Part shown: piece after piece, positions 22,496 to 33,434 of the stretch
How positions within the stretch are numbered: position 1 is the stretch's first letter
How the letters are laid out: the number at the start of each line of letters is the position of its first letter
DNA from: Gnetum montanum
Lineage: Eukaryota > Streptophyta > Gnetopsida > Gnetales > Gnetaceae
Assembly (NCBI GenBank): GCA_015680685.1
Contig: MNCI01008018.1
Span: forward strand, 210,361-274,360
Length of the DNA stretch: 64,000 nucleotides
Direction of reading: 5' to 3'
Notes under the pieces: generated by a model
What the model saw: only the letters and a program-made list of their open reading frames with translations
Told to the model about the DNA's origin: nothing
The model's database searches: none
Program-made: the position numbers and the translations under genes

Positions 22496-22939
22496 GGTTT
22501 TTAATGCTGGAGGAGGATGTGAGGATTAGTGGTATGGGAGGTAATGATTGCTAGCATGGGAGGCAATGATTTATGATAGGGGAAGTGATGATCAATGGTG
22601 TTGAAGGGGGCTAAGGATGTGTGCAAGTGGGCAAAGAAAACAGTAGAGGATGGCATGTAGGAGGGTGGTAGTAGAGTGGCATGGCTATGGAATGGTAGGA
22701 TGCACATGATAGTTGGTGCATGGTGTTGGGGTACAGTGGTGAGGATGGATTGGCATGGCACATGGTGGGCAATGGGGCATGTGGTGGATGGGAGATAAAA
22801 ATGGTGAAGAGACATGGTATAGTAGGAGCTATAGGTGTCCTATGTGCTGTGGTAGCCTTGCTAGGACTAATGTAGCCTACATGGCTTACGTGGCCCTTGC
22901 AGTGGATGCAACACGAAAATTTTATTTTATCATTTCTTT

Positions 22940-23160
22940 TTTACATACATACATACATATGTATTTAATAAAACTAGAGAGGGGAGTGGGCTTGGGCTTG
23001 AACCCATGGCCTCCCATTCTCCACCTCCTTCTCTCTCTTTGTTTTTATTAATAATAATAATATATGTATGTATGTATATTTTAAAATATAACTAAGGAGT
23101 GCGGGGCGGGGTAGAGGGGGGGGGGACTTGGGTTTGAACCCATGACCTCCTATGCAAAAA
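22940..23160. repeat. Diverged direct duplication, about 110 bp
   Basis: Two copies of a module: a (TATG)n-type stretch, then a purine-rich GGGG run, then TTGAACCCATGxCCTCC (22990-23009 and 23132-23151). The TTGAACCCA part resembles a tRNA T-arm box by chance or descent. No complete tRNA fold is seen. Confidence 0.45.
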
Positions 23161-24014
23161 TTTTCTTTATTTTTTTTTATTTTGTAATTTTTATTATTAT
23201 TTTAATCCATCTTGCCTCTATGGTTAATGTGGTGGTTTGACTGATGACAGGGCAAAGGTTCAATGTCGATAAATGGTAATTCTAGGTTAATTCTCAACAC
23301 TTAATTTTTAACTTTTTTTGTTTAAATAATAAATTAATAATTTTAATAATTTAATATTATTTTAATGCACATATAACAAGACACTTTAAACATTAATATC
23401 TCTCAAATTGTAAGTTTGATTGAGACAAAATTTTGTACCATTGGAATCATCTCAATGAGTACTATGCTTCGGACATTGTCTTAGTGTTTAAAAATGAAGT
23501 TGATTTTTCAAGAATTAAAAGAAAAAAACTAGTCTATTTTGTTGAATTGACATTTATAGGCTAACATATGGTAACTTGAAATATTCTAGATTACTTGGAT
23601 AGTGAATTTCAACAAAACAAGATCAATTCAGGTCATGGTTACTAACTTTCTTGAATGAAATTTAACAATGACCCTAATCAATTAATAATTATAGTATTAA
23701 GATGGGTAAGAGTTACCTGTACTAATGTATCATTATCTTACTAACATCTTTTGTAATTGATGAATCTTGATGAGGTGTGATTAGACCTTCATCAATTGAT
23801 GATATCCATGAAAGAATTTTGTTAGTTGTTGGGATTTAGATGCCTGATCCATTTTTCATGAAATTAATGGAAATGTCTCTTCTGACTTACACCATAGACA
23901 TATGGTGCATTTGGTGGTGATAAATGGCTTTCCTTGTGTTGTGGCTTCAAGGTTCATCATCAAGTTCATGTTGTAATTGGCCCATGGTTCTAAATGGCCC
24001 ATGGGTCATGGTTT

Positions 24015-24026
24015 GCTCTAAAACCA
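24015..24026 (-). other. Cap-1 primer-binding site
   Basis: Minus strand TGGTTTTAGAGC, 2 bases inside the 5' LTR. It differs at two positions from the site complementary to initiator tRNA-Met (TGGTATCAGAGC). Confidence 0.65.
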
Positions 24027-24028
24027 AT

Positions 24029-24550
24029 TGTGACATCCCATCCCTAGATGTCATGGAAAACATCAAATATATGATATATTAGACATTATGTGTGTAAAGA
24101 AAATATACCAAATGCAGAAAGAGAAAGAAAAGAAATGCTTTATTGATATGAAATAGCATATCTTGATCATGCTTTGAGAGTGTTTCTTGGGGTTTTCTTC
24201 CTTCGGCATATATTCCTTAGAGGAAATCTAGCACTTCCACCATGGTTAGGCCTATAACCTGGCTAGAAGAGATGGCCAATCTACTTCTTGTCCTTCTTCA
24301 CTTGGCTCTTGTGACTTACCTATAATAGCTCAACCACTCTATGTTAGCATGACCTCTAACCCTGGGTATAAATGCCTTAGGTCAAATCCCCAAAGGTCAT
24401 CTTAAGAGACACGTCCATTATTACAACATGCCCTTTTAGGCCTTAATTACAACTACCCTTTTAGGTCTTGTTACAATAACAATAACACTTGTTATGAAGA
24501 GACACCATCTTTTTTATGTAGCAACATCATTTGGAAATGGAAACATGACA
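24029..24550 (-). repeat. Cap-1 5' LTR (right)
   Basis: 522 bp, + strand start TGTGACATCCC, end CATGACA. It is paired with the left LTR and flanked by AGTGT. Confidence 0.8.
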
Positions 24551-24555
24551 AGTGT

Positions 24556-25221
24556 GCTACCTTTTAGCTTTTACTTTTTATATAATATGTAGAACAAACC
24601 TCATATACCATCATATAGCCTTAGCACTAATGCATACAAGCTAAATGTGCAGTGCATAGTTTTCTAGAAATTAAGTTTTTAATGATGCAATTTTGATTAT
24701 TGTTAAATAAAAAAAATCAATTTAGAGATAGAGATGTGATTTTACCCTAATAAAAATAGCAGCAATAGTAATTCTCCTTAGTAGTTGAGTTACACAATGA
24801 CTTATTTTTAACTATACCTAGAGATGTTACACATCTTTTATTTTTCCAACTATAGGAAAAGCCCTCTATGCATCAATGAATGAATGATAGGTAAGAAGTG
24901 CATAAATTATAATAAACATGGACACCAACACATGCATGTATTACAATAACCATTGGCATTGGCCAAAAAATTATAAATATTTTATGTCAATATTATGACC
25001 ATTATGGGCAGCCTAGATAAATTAATAATAATCTTTAATCAGACTTGAGGGGCTCTATAAACATCTTACTTGCTTGAGTAGTTTTTTAGCTGATTTAAGA
25101 GCTTCGTAATAAATTTCCCAAGACATATAACATCACTGCCTATGATGCCTTCATTAAGACTTTCAAATCAAATTGCCAATGAAAAACCAAGAACTACCAC
25201 TACCAGTAAACTTACAAGGCT
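24556..25221. other. No gene recognised
   Basis: AT-rich sequence between Cap-1 and Cop-1. No ORF of note, repeat boundary or RNA gene is seen. Confidence 0.5.
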
Positions 25222-25622
25222 ATTATTCCCAATCTTGCATCCATATAATATTAAATTTAAATAAAGAAAACTACAAAAAATAAAAAAGAGACACTGAGTT
25301 ACCTTGGGAAGAACCTTCAAGGTGAAAAATCCTAGTAGAAAATCAACTCTTAGACCATTAGCAACATAGCTTCAAAGGATTGAAGCTCAAGGGGAATTTA
25401 CAAAGGAGGGAAGATGATTCTCAAGTTTATGCTTTGAAAAAAATGTGGTACTTTGGATGCTCCCTTTGAGCTCCTTATATATTTTCATAAACCCAAAATT
25501 ATGAAAGGGATAAGGTAGGTATAGAACCAAATATAACATAATACGAATAAAAATATAATAAGTCAAGGAAGAAATGTCCAAATAAAATTAAGGAAAAGGT
25601 AGATTTTCCTTCATCCATCTCA
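25222..25622 (-). repeat. Cop-1 3' LTR (left)
   Basis: About 401 bp. It aligns with 29671-30092, sharing ACCTTCAAGGTGAAAAA and a TATATATTTT-type TATA region (25477-25485). It ends at CCATCTCA, followed inward by a GAGCGAGAATT purine tract on the minus strand. Confidence 0.8.
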
Positions 25623-25689
25623 TAATTCTCGCTCTTGAAGGTAAATTTGCTTTAAAGAATAGTCTGAACCCTTTTTAGGAAATCAGGTC

Positions 25690-26240
25690 AGAAGAAGACC
25701 AAATGCTGATTAGCACCAAAGAAACTTTTCAATAGGAGTTGACTTGGTGAGTACATCTCTAGGGTTTGCTTTAGTAAAAATTTTATTTAAAAGAATCCTT
25801 TGCTTTTTAATTTCCTTCTATATATAGTGATATTATATTTGAATGTGCTTCATTCAATGTGCTTCATGAAAGGTTGGATTCTTCAATATGCTTATGACAC
25901 TTTAACTATCACAGCTAATATTTATTAGAGTCTGAGTAATACCAAGTTTAGCTATTAGTCTTTTAAGCCATATAGCTTCTTTGCATGTCAAGTTAGCAAC
26001 AATATATTCAGCTTTAGTGGTACATTGAGCAACACAAGATTGTTTCTAACTTTTCCAAGAAACAACACCACCAAAAAGATTAAACACATATCCACTAGTA
26101 GATTTCCTACTATTAATATCACCATACCAATCTACATCAACAAAGCCATGAAATCCATTGGAATCATTTTTATAATAGATCCCATAATTTGAAGTACCAC
26201 AAAGATATCAGCAGACTCACTTCACTGCAATCTTGTGTTT
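25690..26240 (-). pseudogene. Cop-1 RNase H remnant
   Basis: Minus-strand translation shows GFVDVDWYGDINSRKSTSGY, then FGGVVSWKS, CTTKAEYIVAN and SCDSQSAIRLIKNP. This is the copia RNase H with its D, E and D positions recognisable (DxDW, TKAEY, CDSQSA). Stop codons interrupt it in at least three places. Confidence 0.8.
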
Positions 26241-27170
26241 TTTCCTTGGATTAGACATATACCTACTAAGTTTTCCAAAAATGTAAGAAATATCAAGTCT
26301 AGTAGAGACCATTGCATACATTAAATTGTTAATAACACTAGCATATGAAATTTTAACCATGATCTATTTTTCTTCACTTATCTTTGGGAATTATTTAACT
26401 AAAAGTTTAATACTAGTTTCATAGGGTGTAGTCACAGGCTTGCAATCATGCATATTAAATCTTTTTACAATATTTTCAACATATGCATACTATTCAAGCC
26501 AAAGCTTTTTATTAGCCATGTCCCTTTTAATTTCCAAGCCCAAAATTTTTTGTGCAACACTAATATCCTTCATTTCAAATTGATAAGATAGATGAAGTTT
26601 TAACTCATGAATATCATGTATGTTATTAGCTACTATTAACATGTCATCGACATATAGTAGCAAGATAACACATTTTTTGCTTGTATTTTTAACATACATA
26701 TAGGAGTCTTCGACAATTTTAATGAAGCTACGGTTTATCATGTGATCATTTAAATTTTTTATTCCACATCCTTAGTGCTTGTTTGAGCCCATATAGTGAT
26801 TTTAATAATTGACACACCATATGCTCTTTTCCTTTACTTTCATATCCTTTAGGTTGAAGCACATATATTTCTTCCTCAAGATCGCCATTGAGGAATGTTC
26901 TTTTTACATCCATTTGTTCAAGTTAAAGACCATAAATAAACTTGATAGCCAACAATGATCTTGTGGATGTTAATTTTACTATTAGAGAGAAGATTTCAAC
27001 ATAATCAATCCCCTTTCTTTAAGAAAATCCTTTAGCTATAAGCTCTGCTTTGTATTGATTCATAAATTTTATTCTGTACACCCATTTATTTTCAATGGGT
27101 TTTCTTTTTGATGGAAGCTTAGTTAATTTCCAAGTTCTATTTTTGTGAATTGATGACATTTTGGCATCCA
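26241..27170 (-). pseudogene. Cop-1 reverse transcriptase remnant
   Basis: Copia RT. Segments in order on the minus strand: [55 protein letters not shown], then the catalytic LLYVDDMLIVAN near 26645 with both Asp intact, and HELKLHLSYQFEMKDI. It continues through VTPYETSIKLL and VSTRLDISY to the RNase H. Stops and one frameshift are present, but this is the best preserved pol part of the window. Confidence 0.85.
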
Positions 27171-28600
27171 TTTCCTATTTCCACTTTGCATTTTGCATAG
27201 ATGAGCATGCCTCATCATATGTGGATGGCTCATTCTTTTCAGTAAATGGGACATATTCTTCTAGATGTGAGGGTAATTTTCTTATATGTGTTGAATGCCT
27301 TAATAGCTCATCTTCACTAAAAGTATTTTCTCCCTCTTCATGTTGTTTCTCCTCATTTATCATGCTATCACCATCTTGTTCACTAGGGGCAATATCCCTA
27401 GCCAAGGGAGGATGACCCTCAGAAGTTCAATTATTAATTTCAATAGGCACATACATAAGAGTTACATCATTTCAAGGATTTTTAGTATTTGAAAATTCCT
27501 CCTTCACAGATCCACATTTTTCCTCTAAAGATGACATCTTGACTATAAATAACCTTTTATTTTGTGGGTTATACAACTTATAAGCTTTAACACCATGTCC
27601 ATAGCCAAGAAAAATACATTTGATAGACTTAAAGTCTAATTTGGACCTATTAGATTTTGGAACATGCACATAGGCTTGACAATAAAAAATCTTCAAATAA
27701 TTTAAATTAATAAATCTACCACTCCAAACTTCTTTTAAATTTTTTTTTGCCAAGTGTTGATGAAGGAGATTTATTGATAAGATAACATGAAATAATTATT
27801 GCTTCACCCCAAAAATTCTTGTCAAGATCAAACTCACTAAGAATACATTTGGCATGTTCCATCAATGTTTGATTGAAGTGCTCTATTACTCCATTTTTTT
27901 CAGGAGTCCCTGAAATAGTCTTTTTCCTTTGAATGTCATGTTCTTTATAAAAAACATTAAATTTGATTAAGAAAAACTCATTTCCATTATCAGTTATTAG
28001 AATTTTGATCTTCTTTCTTGAATAATTCTTAACAAGAGCTTTGAATTCTATGAATTTTCCAAATACTTCAAACTTATGTTTTAATAAATAGATCTAGCTC
28101 TTTTTAGAATAATCATAAATAAAAGAAATATAATACATAGCACCTCCAAGAGAAATTATTTTAATATCTTTAACTGGTTCACATACATCACTATGTATTA
28201 GTTCTAGTATCTGAAGAGATTTAGCATTACTTCTTTGAAAACTATGATGCCTCTATTAACCATGTAAACAATGATGGAAGAAATCCAAGGAATCTTTTGA
28301 AAGCTTAAACTTACCTTCCTTGAAAAGTTTCTTAAGTCATTTTTCACCAAGATGTTTCATTCTCTTATGCCACAAATCAATGCTTCAATTTAAATCAATA
28401 ATTACAAATGCACTTAATTTCTGCTTTAATGTCTTAGCTTCTGATTTATACAATTTGCATGTTTTAATTTCAGAAGCTAAAAGAGATGAACCATGCAGTG
28501 TTGAACATTTTCTACCTTCAAAGATAATAGTTAGTCCTGCATCATCCATTTCACTTACAGATAAAATATTTTTAGTAAGTGTTGGAATATAATGTACATT
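27171..28600 (-). pseudogene. Cop-1 integrase remnant
   Basis: Upstream of RT, as in copia. Segments: HKRMKHLGEK (zinc-binding His region) near 28340, LELIHSDVCEP (first catalytic Asp), ILITDNGNEF (second Asp, near 27990), NGVIEHFNQTLMEHAKC (catalytic Glu), FWGEAIIISCYLINKSPS, then the C-terminal KSIKCIFLGYGHGVKAYKLY stretch (27753-27472). An acidic spacer (27405-27175) with TFSEDELLRHSTHIRKLPSH leads into RT. All three catalytic residues survive, though the frame is broken. Confidence 0.85.
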
Positions 28601-29690
28601 GGGAATCGATTTAATTGCTCCATTTTTAAATTAAATTTTTACCTTTCCATAATCTATAACTTTGCATAAACCATCATTACCCAATCTTACCACTTTGAGA
28701 TTAGATGATGTATATTCACTAAACCAATCAACATGTGGAGTGTAATGATAAGATGTACTCAAGTCCACATACCATAAATATGTATCAGCATTATTAGAAG
28801 ATGAGATAACATACAAATCTCTGTCTTGAGCAAGAGGGGCTTGATCACTTTTTGGTACATTACTCTCTTTGCCCTTTCTCAAAGGGGCTTTACAATCTTT
28901 CTTTACATGACCAACTTTACCAAAATTCCAACATTTAGGTGGCTTATTTACAAATTTTAAAGGCTTATTCTTAAATTGAGGCCTCTTAACAAACTTTGGC
29001 TTTACATCATTTTTGATAAATAATACATCATTTTGAGGAGTAGAAGTTTTTCTTCTTGCTTCCTCAAATAACAACTGACTAACAATATTATAAAAAATAA
29101 AGCTAGTAGATGTATTACTTATAACTATCATAAATGTCTCCCATGAATCTAGAAGTGTGTTGAGAAGTGTGATGCATTGATCTTCCTCATTTATTTTCAC
29201 TCCTATAAATTGCAACTGATGGACTAGTGTATTAAATACATTCAAGTGTTTTGTAATGGTAGTACCTTCAACTATTTTACAATCATATAATCATTTCTTC
29301 AACAACAACTTATTGGTTAGGGACTTTGTTTGATACAAAGTTTGCAATTTATCCCATAAATCTTTAGCAAAAGAAACATTGGAAACATTAAGCAATATTG
29401 AATCTAAAATACATAAATGAATTGTACTTATCACCTTCAGGTTTAACTTTTTCCACTCTTCATTAAACATATTATTTGACTTTAATCCTAAAATTCCACT
29501 ATGTTCATCCTTTTCAATGAGGAGAGCATCCATCCTGATCTTCCATAATTCATAGTTGGACCCATTAAACTTTTCAATTTCAATTTTGAACAAATAGTTG
29601 GTTATGATTTTTCTCCTATAATAAATTAACAAAATAATAGTGGTGCATGGAACTTGGCTTTGATACCAATTTTTATTCCTAATCATGCAT
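28601..29690 (-). pseudogene. Cop-1 gag and protease remnant
   Basis: Gag begins just inside the primer site with KIEIEKFNGSNYELWKIRMD, typical of Tork-like gag. It continues with LWDKLQTLYQTKSLTNKLLLKK and, from 29245, MNVFNTLVHQLQFIGVKI. The zinc knuckle near 28905 has lost a Cys (CWNFGKVGHVKKDC, expected CX2CX4HX4C). The protease active site near 28765 reads WYVDLSTSYH, where the family has DSGAS(Y)H. Both changes would inactivate the protein. Confidence 0.8.
29657..29668 (-). other. Cop-1 primer-binding site
   Basis: Minus strand TGGTATCAAAGC, one change from the tRNA-Met complement TGGTATCAGAGC, a couple of bases inside the 5' LTR. Confidence 0.8.
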
Positions 29691-30092
29691 TAATATAATA
29701 TTAAATTTAAATAAAGAAAATTGCAGAAATTAAAAAAGAGACACCAAGTTACCTTGGGGAAAACCTTCAAGGTGAAAAACCCTAGTAGAAAATCAGCTTT
29801 TGGACTATTAGCAACACAAATTCAAAGGATTGAAGCTCAAGGAGAACTTACAAAGGAGGGGAGATGATTCTCAAGCTTATGCTTTAAAAAAAATGTGGTA
29901 CTTTGGATGTTCCCTTTGAGCTCCTTATATATTGTCCTAAATCCAAAATTAAGAAAGGGATAAGGTAGTTTATTTTTTTTGGGATAGGTATGGGACCAAA
30001 TAAAACATAGATATGAATAAAAATATAACAAGTCAAGGTAGAAATATATGGATAAAATCAAGGCAAATGCGGATTTGCCTTCATCCAACTCA
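29671..30092 (-). repeat. Cop-1 5' LTR (right)
   Basis: About 422 bp, collinear with the left LTR. It contains an insertion-like TTTATTTTTTTTGGGATAGG segment near 29970 absent from the left copy. Confidence 0.8.
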
Positions 30093-30940
30093 CATTGGCA
30101 AATGAGATGGGATTGTAAAAATAATCTTTGTTAGGTAAGGCTATTTTTTGTAGAAGAACCCACATTTTATGCTAGGTAGACTAAATTGCAAGATTAGTTA
30201 CAAGCTAAAAAAACACACTACCTTTGATACAAAAATTTAAGTTTACAAGAACAAGTTATAGCCTAGAAGGTTTTGGATGTGGAGGATGGAAACTTGAAAG
30301 GGAACATGATATCAAATGATAATGGTAATTTCTCAGACACAACTAAAACCTCCTCAATTATTAATAGTAGTTGTAGCAATATAAGAAAGAATTAGTTAAT
30401 CTTTAAGTATAGGAAACTCCCAACTAAGTATAACTATCAAAACTAGTATTTCCGGAGTAACAACTTTTCATGCTATAATGAAATTTAATGAATGAGAAAA
30501 CGTGATTGATCAAGATTTGGCTAATCCAACTATTTTGAAAACAACAAAAATTTGCTAAATTTTGATTTTTTAAGTTAAAGCCTACTATTTCCCAAACCAT
30601 GACTAGGTTGGGGGAATTGCATGGCTATGCTAGCCTAATGTAGACATGTGGGAATACCATTTCCTAACCCCAACTACACTAGGAGGAGATTGGAAACTCG
30701 AAATCCCATTTAGAACCAAATACATTGAAACTTAGGATAAACCAAGCAAGTAAGCTTTAGCCAATGCCACCAAGGTTACCCTAGAACTTGTCAGTCATCC
30801 ATACCCAATCATTTTTTTATCTCGGACTAGCTCATCTTGCACTAGCACCTTGTTACTTCAAGTAGTAGCCATCTACAATTGTAATTATTGTTATTCTTAT
30901 GCATTGAAGATTGGACTAGAGAAAAATATTGCATTGTTAT
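30093..30940. other. No gene recognised
   Basis: Sequence between Cop-1 and the left end of Gyp-1. No credible ORF, repeat boundary or RNA gene. Confidence 0.5.
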
Positions 30941-31420
30941 TGTTGAGGGCAACACTCCCATTCCAGCACAGGGCCTTAATTAAATAAGTTCTAGTCCATT
31001 GATAGTTAAAAACCCTATGGTTTTAGCTCATTATCTTGTAATGAAACTAGTTGCAAGTTTGAGTCACAATTTAGAAATGGCTCTATTCCTCAATAATTTT
31101 CATGTTGGTCATACATCATAAAGTATATCTATAGTCATTCTTTGGTTTTAAAATCACATTTCGGTAGGAACCATGATAATTTAGAGAATTTAAAGAAATT
31201 ATAGAGGAGTTTAATGATAACTTAAGTGTGACTTTATGTACCAACCTTTACCTAACAAGCCAATGAGGTTGTCACATATGCAACCTATCATTATTCCTTA
31301 TTAATAAAAAAAATAAAAATTAAAAAAAGAAGCAAAGAAGCTATGATGTGAAGTGATTGAAAGCTGGTATTATCAAATACCAGCTATGGTATGATCTCCC
31401 TACTGGCAACTATTGATTAT
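30941..31420 (+). repeat. Gyp-1 5' LTR, first part
   Basis: Starts TGTTGAGGGCAACACTCCC and is collinear with 62180-62660 (for example TTAGCTCATTATCTTGTAAT in both). It stops at ATTAT, the target site of Ath-3, and resumes at 53604. In 62180-62790 the same sequence runs on without interruption, which is the empty-site proof for Ath-3. Confidence 0.75.
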
Positions 31421-32343
31421 TGATGAGCGGCGAGGTACCCCTATGCTCAACCATACGAATACAAGCATTTCATGCACGATCCAGTTGAATTCCAAGGACT
31501 AAGTGCTTATGCGCCCTTGTGGAACAAGGACAGGTTGGTTGATCATTTTCTTCCCAAACTTACTTGTATGTCATGATTGTATGGTTAAGTAAGCTTAAGG
31601 CATATGATTTTTATAGATTTTATGTTTTTATATTCTGTTGCTAATAAGGAAGGAGAGAGAGAGATAACTAAGTGACTAATTTAAACTAACTATTGATTAA
31701 CTAGGCTTTAACTAATCCTAACACCAGTATCCATTCTCACTTGCTGTACACATTTTGAACCAGCACAACACTACTAGGATTACCAAATGCTAATTGTTAC
31801 TGGGTTACCAAGTGTTACACGCATGCTCGAAGTGATCATATTGTGTGTGCTAATAATAGAAATGTAAAGTGCATAAAATAAAATAAAATAAAATAAATGC
31901 AAAAGAAAATAAAATAAAAGAAATGAAGAAGAAAAAAAATCTCAAGTGCTGCAAGGATGAATCAAAGAGATCATTGTTATTTCCGTACACAAGGTATGCT
32001 TAGGTACACAATGCTCGAATAAAGATCCATCCACACTTCGACCTCCTGCTACGAGCACTTGGAAAATACTACAAGAGTTTTGCCACTTGACTGCTACAAG
32101 AATCCTTCTAGATTACTCCCTATTGTGTGCCTGGGAACTATATTTATAGGCCCAGGAGTAACCTAGGAATAATTTCTCTAATAATAACCACTCTAATAAT
32201 TAGAGTAATTTCTCTAATAATAACCACTCTAATAATTAGAGTAACTGCTCTAATAATACCCACTCTAATACTAACCACTCTAATAATTAGAGTAACCGCT
32301 CTAATAATAACAACTCTAATTATTAGAGTAACCACTCTCATCG
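31421..32343 (-). repeat. Ath-3 3' LTR (left)
   Basis: Starts TGATGAGCGGCGAGG (+ strand) and ends CTCTCATCG, final A changed to G. It pairs with 52682-53603. It includes (AAAAT)n at 31880-31920 and the palindrome array at 32176-32338. A TATAAATA box (minus) is at 32141-32148. Confidence 0.85.
32176..32338 (-). repeat. Ath-3 U3 palindrome array (left LTR)
   Basis: CTCTAATAATTAGAG inverted repeats at 32191-32205, 32227-32241, 32278-32292 and 32314-32328, joined by ACCACTCTAATAATA-type spacers. The array lies in U3 between the LTR end and the TATA box. It accounts for the hydrophobic 'IIRV' repeat ORFs on both strands, which are not genes. Confidence 0.75.
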
Positions 32344-32551
32344 TACCTCCATGGATGAATGAAAACTTGTCCTCAAGTTCCTTACAAAATATTGGGAAGG
32401 TATGGGATTATTGACTAATTGACAATTGATGGTGGAATGGGATGATAGACTCAACGTGCCTACTGAACAGACCAATAAGCATATTACAACATTAGTGTTC
32501 ATGACCGTTGTGGTGAACACTCATACATAAATGACATCCAAGCTTTTATTT
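32344..32551 (-). other. Ath-3 polypurine tract and 3' internal end
   Basis: On the minus strand TTCATCCATGGAGGTA abuts the LTR, matching the TAGTCATGGGGGTA context of the other copies. The rest is non-coding 3' internal sequence up to the Ath-4 target site GGCAG (32552-32556). Confidence 0.65.
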
Positions 32552-32556
32552 GGCAG

Positions 32557-33396
32557 TGATGAGGTGTCATTTAGTCAACCGCGATATCGCGTACGTGATA
32601 TCGCAACCTAGCCGCGATATCGCATACGCGGTATCATAGCTTGTCTCCTCATCTATAAATAAGAGGTAGGAAAATTTGATAGGTAGTTTTTTTTCAGTTA
32701 GTTTTTCAATTCTTAGTTTAAGTGTTAAGGTTTATGTAGTTTTCTCTCAACCCTTTTCCTCCCAGTATATGCCCACAGTGTGGTGAATGTAATTGTATGA
32801 CATCCTTTATTCAAGTGTGACGTACTTGGACATGCACATGACCAGTAATAAATATCGAGATTACTTCATCATTGTAGCATTCACTTAGATTAATTATTTA
32901 TTTAATTGTTATTTGCTTCTTTCCTAGTTAATCTCTTCTCATCCTAAACTCCTGTGAAACGTGGAATGAGTATGACTTGATTACGAGCATTTAAGTGTGA
33001 CTACTTGGTAACCTAGTAGTGCACCTAGGATCTACACATGGTAATCCCAGTGGTAGTTGTGCATGAAGTCCAAGATGTGTATGGATAATCGAGGAACGGA
33101 TGCTCATTGCACTTAGGCTATTTAGATTCTCTCTCACCCTTTCTCTCTTAGCTTAGATAATATTACCTTCCATTTCCTTCAAGAGTAGCATTAGGCTAGA
33201 AACACATCATACACCTCACTCTAGACTAAACCATACGTGACAAAGCTAATACTAGTCTAGGTGGAAAGACAACGAACTACGACCTAAGGCTAACTGTCTA
33301 GATACCACAACTTGTCTGTCTACGGAGTTCGACTAGATTGCATGTGTAACGCTCGTATTCCTATGGTTGAGTGTAGGGGTACCTTGCCACTCATCA
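32557..33396 (+). repeat. Ath-4 5' LTR
   Basis: 840 bp, TGATGAGGTGTC to CCACTCATCA. U3 is about 95 bp with two GATATC palindrome modules, TATAAAT at 32654-32660, and an AATAAA signal at about 32848. Confidence 0.9.
32581..32660 (+). promoter_or_regulatory. Ath-4 5' LTR promoter: CpG palindromes and TATA
   Basis: Two modules of the form GCGATATCGC-GTAC-GCGATATCGC with small changes: 32581-32604 and 32614-32637, 33 bp apart. In its ideal form the whole 24-bp module is its own reverse complement. TATAAAT follows 16 bp later. The modules are rich in CpG in an otherwise CpG-poor region. Confidence 0.6.
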
Positions 33397-33397
33397 T

Positions 33398-33415
33398 TGG
33401 CACCATTGCTGGGGA
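33398..33415 (+). other. Ath-4 primer-binding site (tRNA-Asp-like)
   Basis: TGGCACCATTGCTGGGGA, one base after the LTR. Three differences from the tRNA-Asp complement, all transitions at CpG positions. Confidence 0.8.
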
Positions 33416-33434
33416 CGGTGCTAGTTATCAAGAT

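Larger units (their letters stand above)
21126..24014 (-). other. Cap-1 non-coding leader
   Basis: Between the primer site and the captured gene. I find no gag-like or other credible ORF. The 104-residue minus ORF at 22815-22501 is His/Pro/Thr low-complexity. The stretch holds the two repeat regions listed separately, a GT/CA-type microsatellite (22945-22960, 23065-23078) and G-runs at 23112-23130. Confidence 0.55.
19082..24550 (-). mobile_element. Cap-1, non-autonomous LTR element with captured gene
   Basis: Complete reverse-strand element of 5469 bp. The target-site duplication AGTGT is at 19077-19081 and 24551-24555. It has LTRs of 420 bp (left, 3') and 522 bp (right, 5'), a primer site next to the right LTR and a clear polypurine tract next to the left LTR. 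The interior shows no gag, protease, RT or integrase. It holds about 2.9 kb of non-coding leader and an intron-less CCR4-like gene copy. Mobilisation must have depended on enzymes from another element. The tRNA-Met-type primer site leaves copia and gypsy parentage both possible. Confidence 0.8.
25222..30092 (-). mobile_element. Cop-1, Ty1/copia retrotransposon (Tork-like)
   Basis: Complete reverse-strand element of about 4.9 kb with the copia gene order gag, protease, integrase, RT, RNase H between LTRs of about 400-420 bp. The primer site is tRNA-Met-like and lies next to the right LTR. I could not find a matching target-site duplication (right flank CATTG, left flank AAGGC with my boundaries), so the left end is uncertain by some bases. 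All ORFs are broken. Confidence 0.85.

Noticed and set aside
22501-22815. 104-codon His/Pro/Thr-rich minus-strand ORF
   Set aside because: Low-complexity sequence opposite GTGG-rich DNA within the Cap-1 leader. No domain and no similarity to gag.
22976-23156. tRNA-like TTGAACCCA boxes (possible tRNA or SINE)
   Set aside because: Only a T-arm-like word is present. No A box at the right distance, no acceptor stem and no poly-A end were found.
32127-32414. Hydrophobic repeat ORF (LIITTLIIRV repeats), both strands
   Set aside because: It is the translation of the CTCTAATAATTAGAG palindrome array of the Ath-3 LTR and lies in U3 upstream of the TATA box. The repeat explains the open frame.
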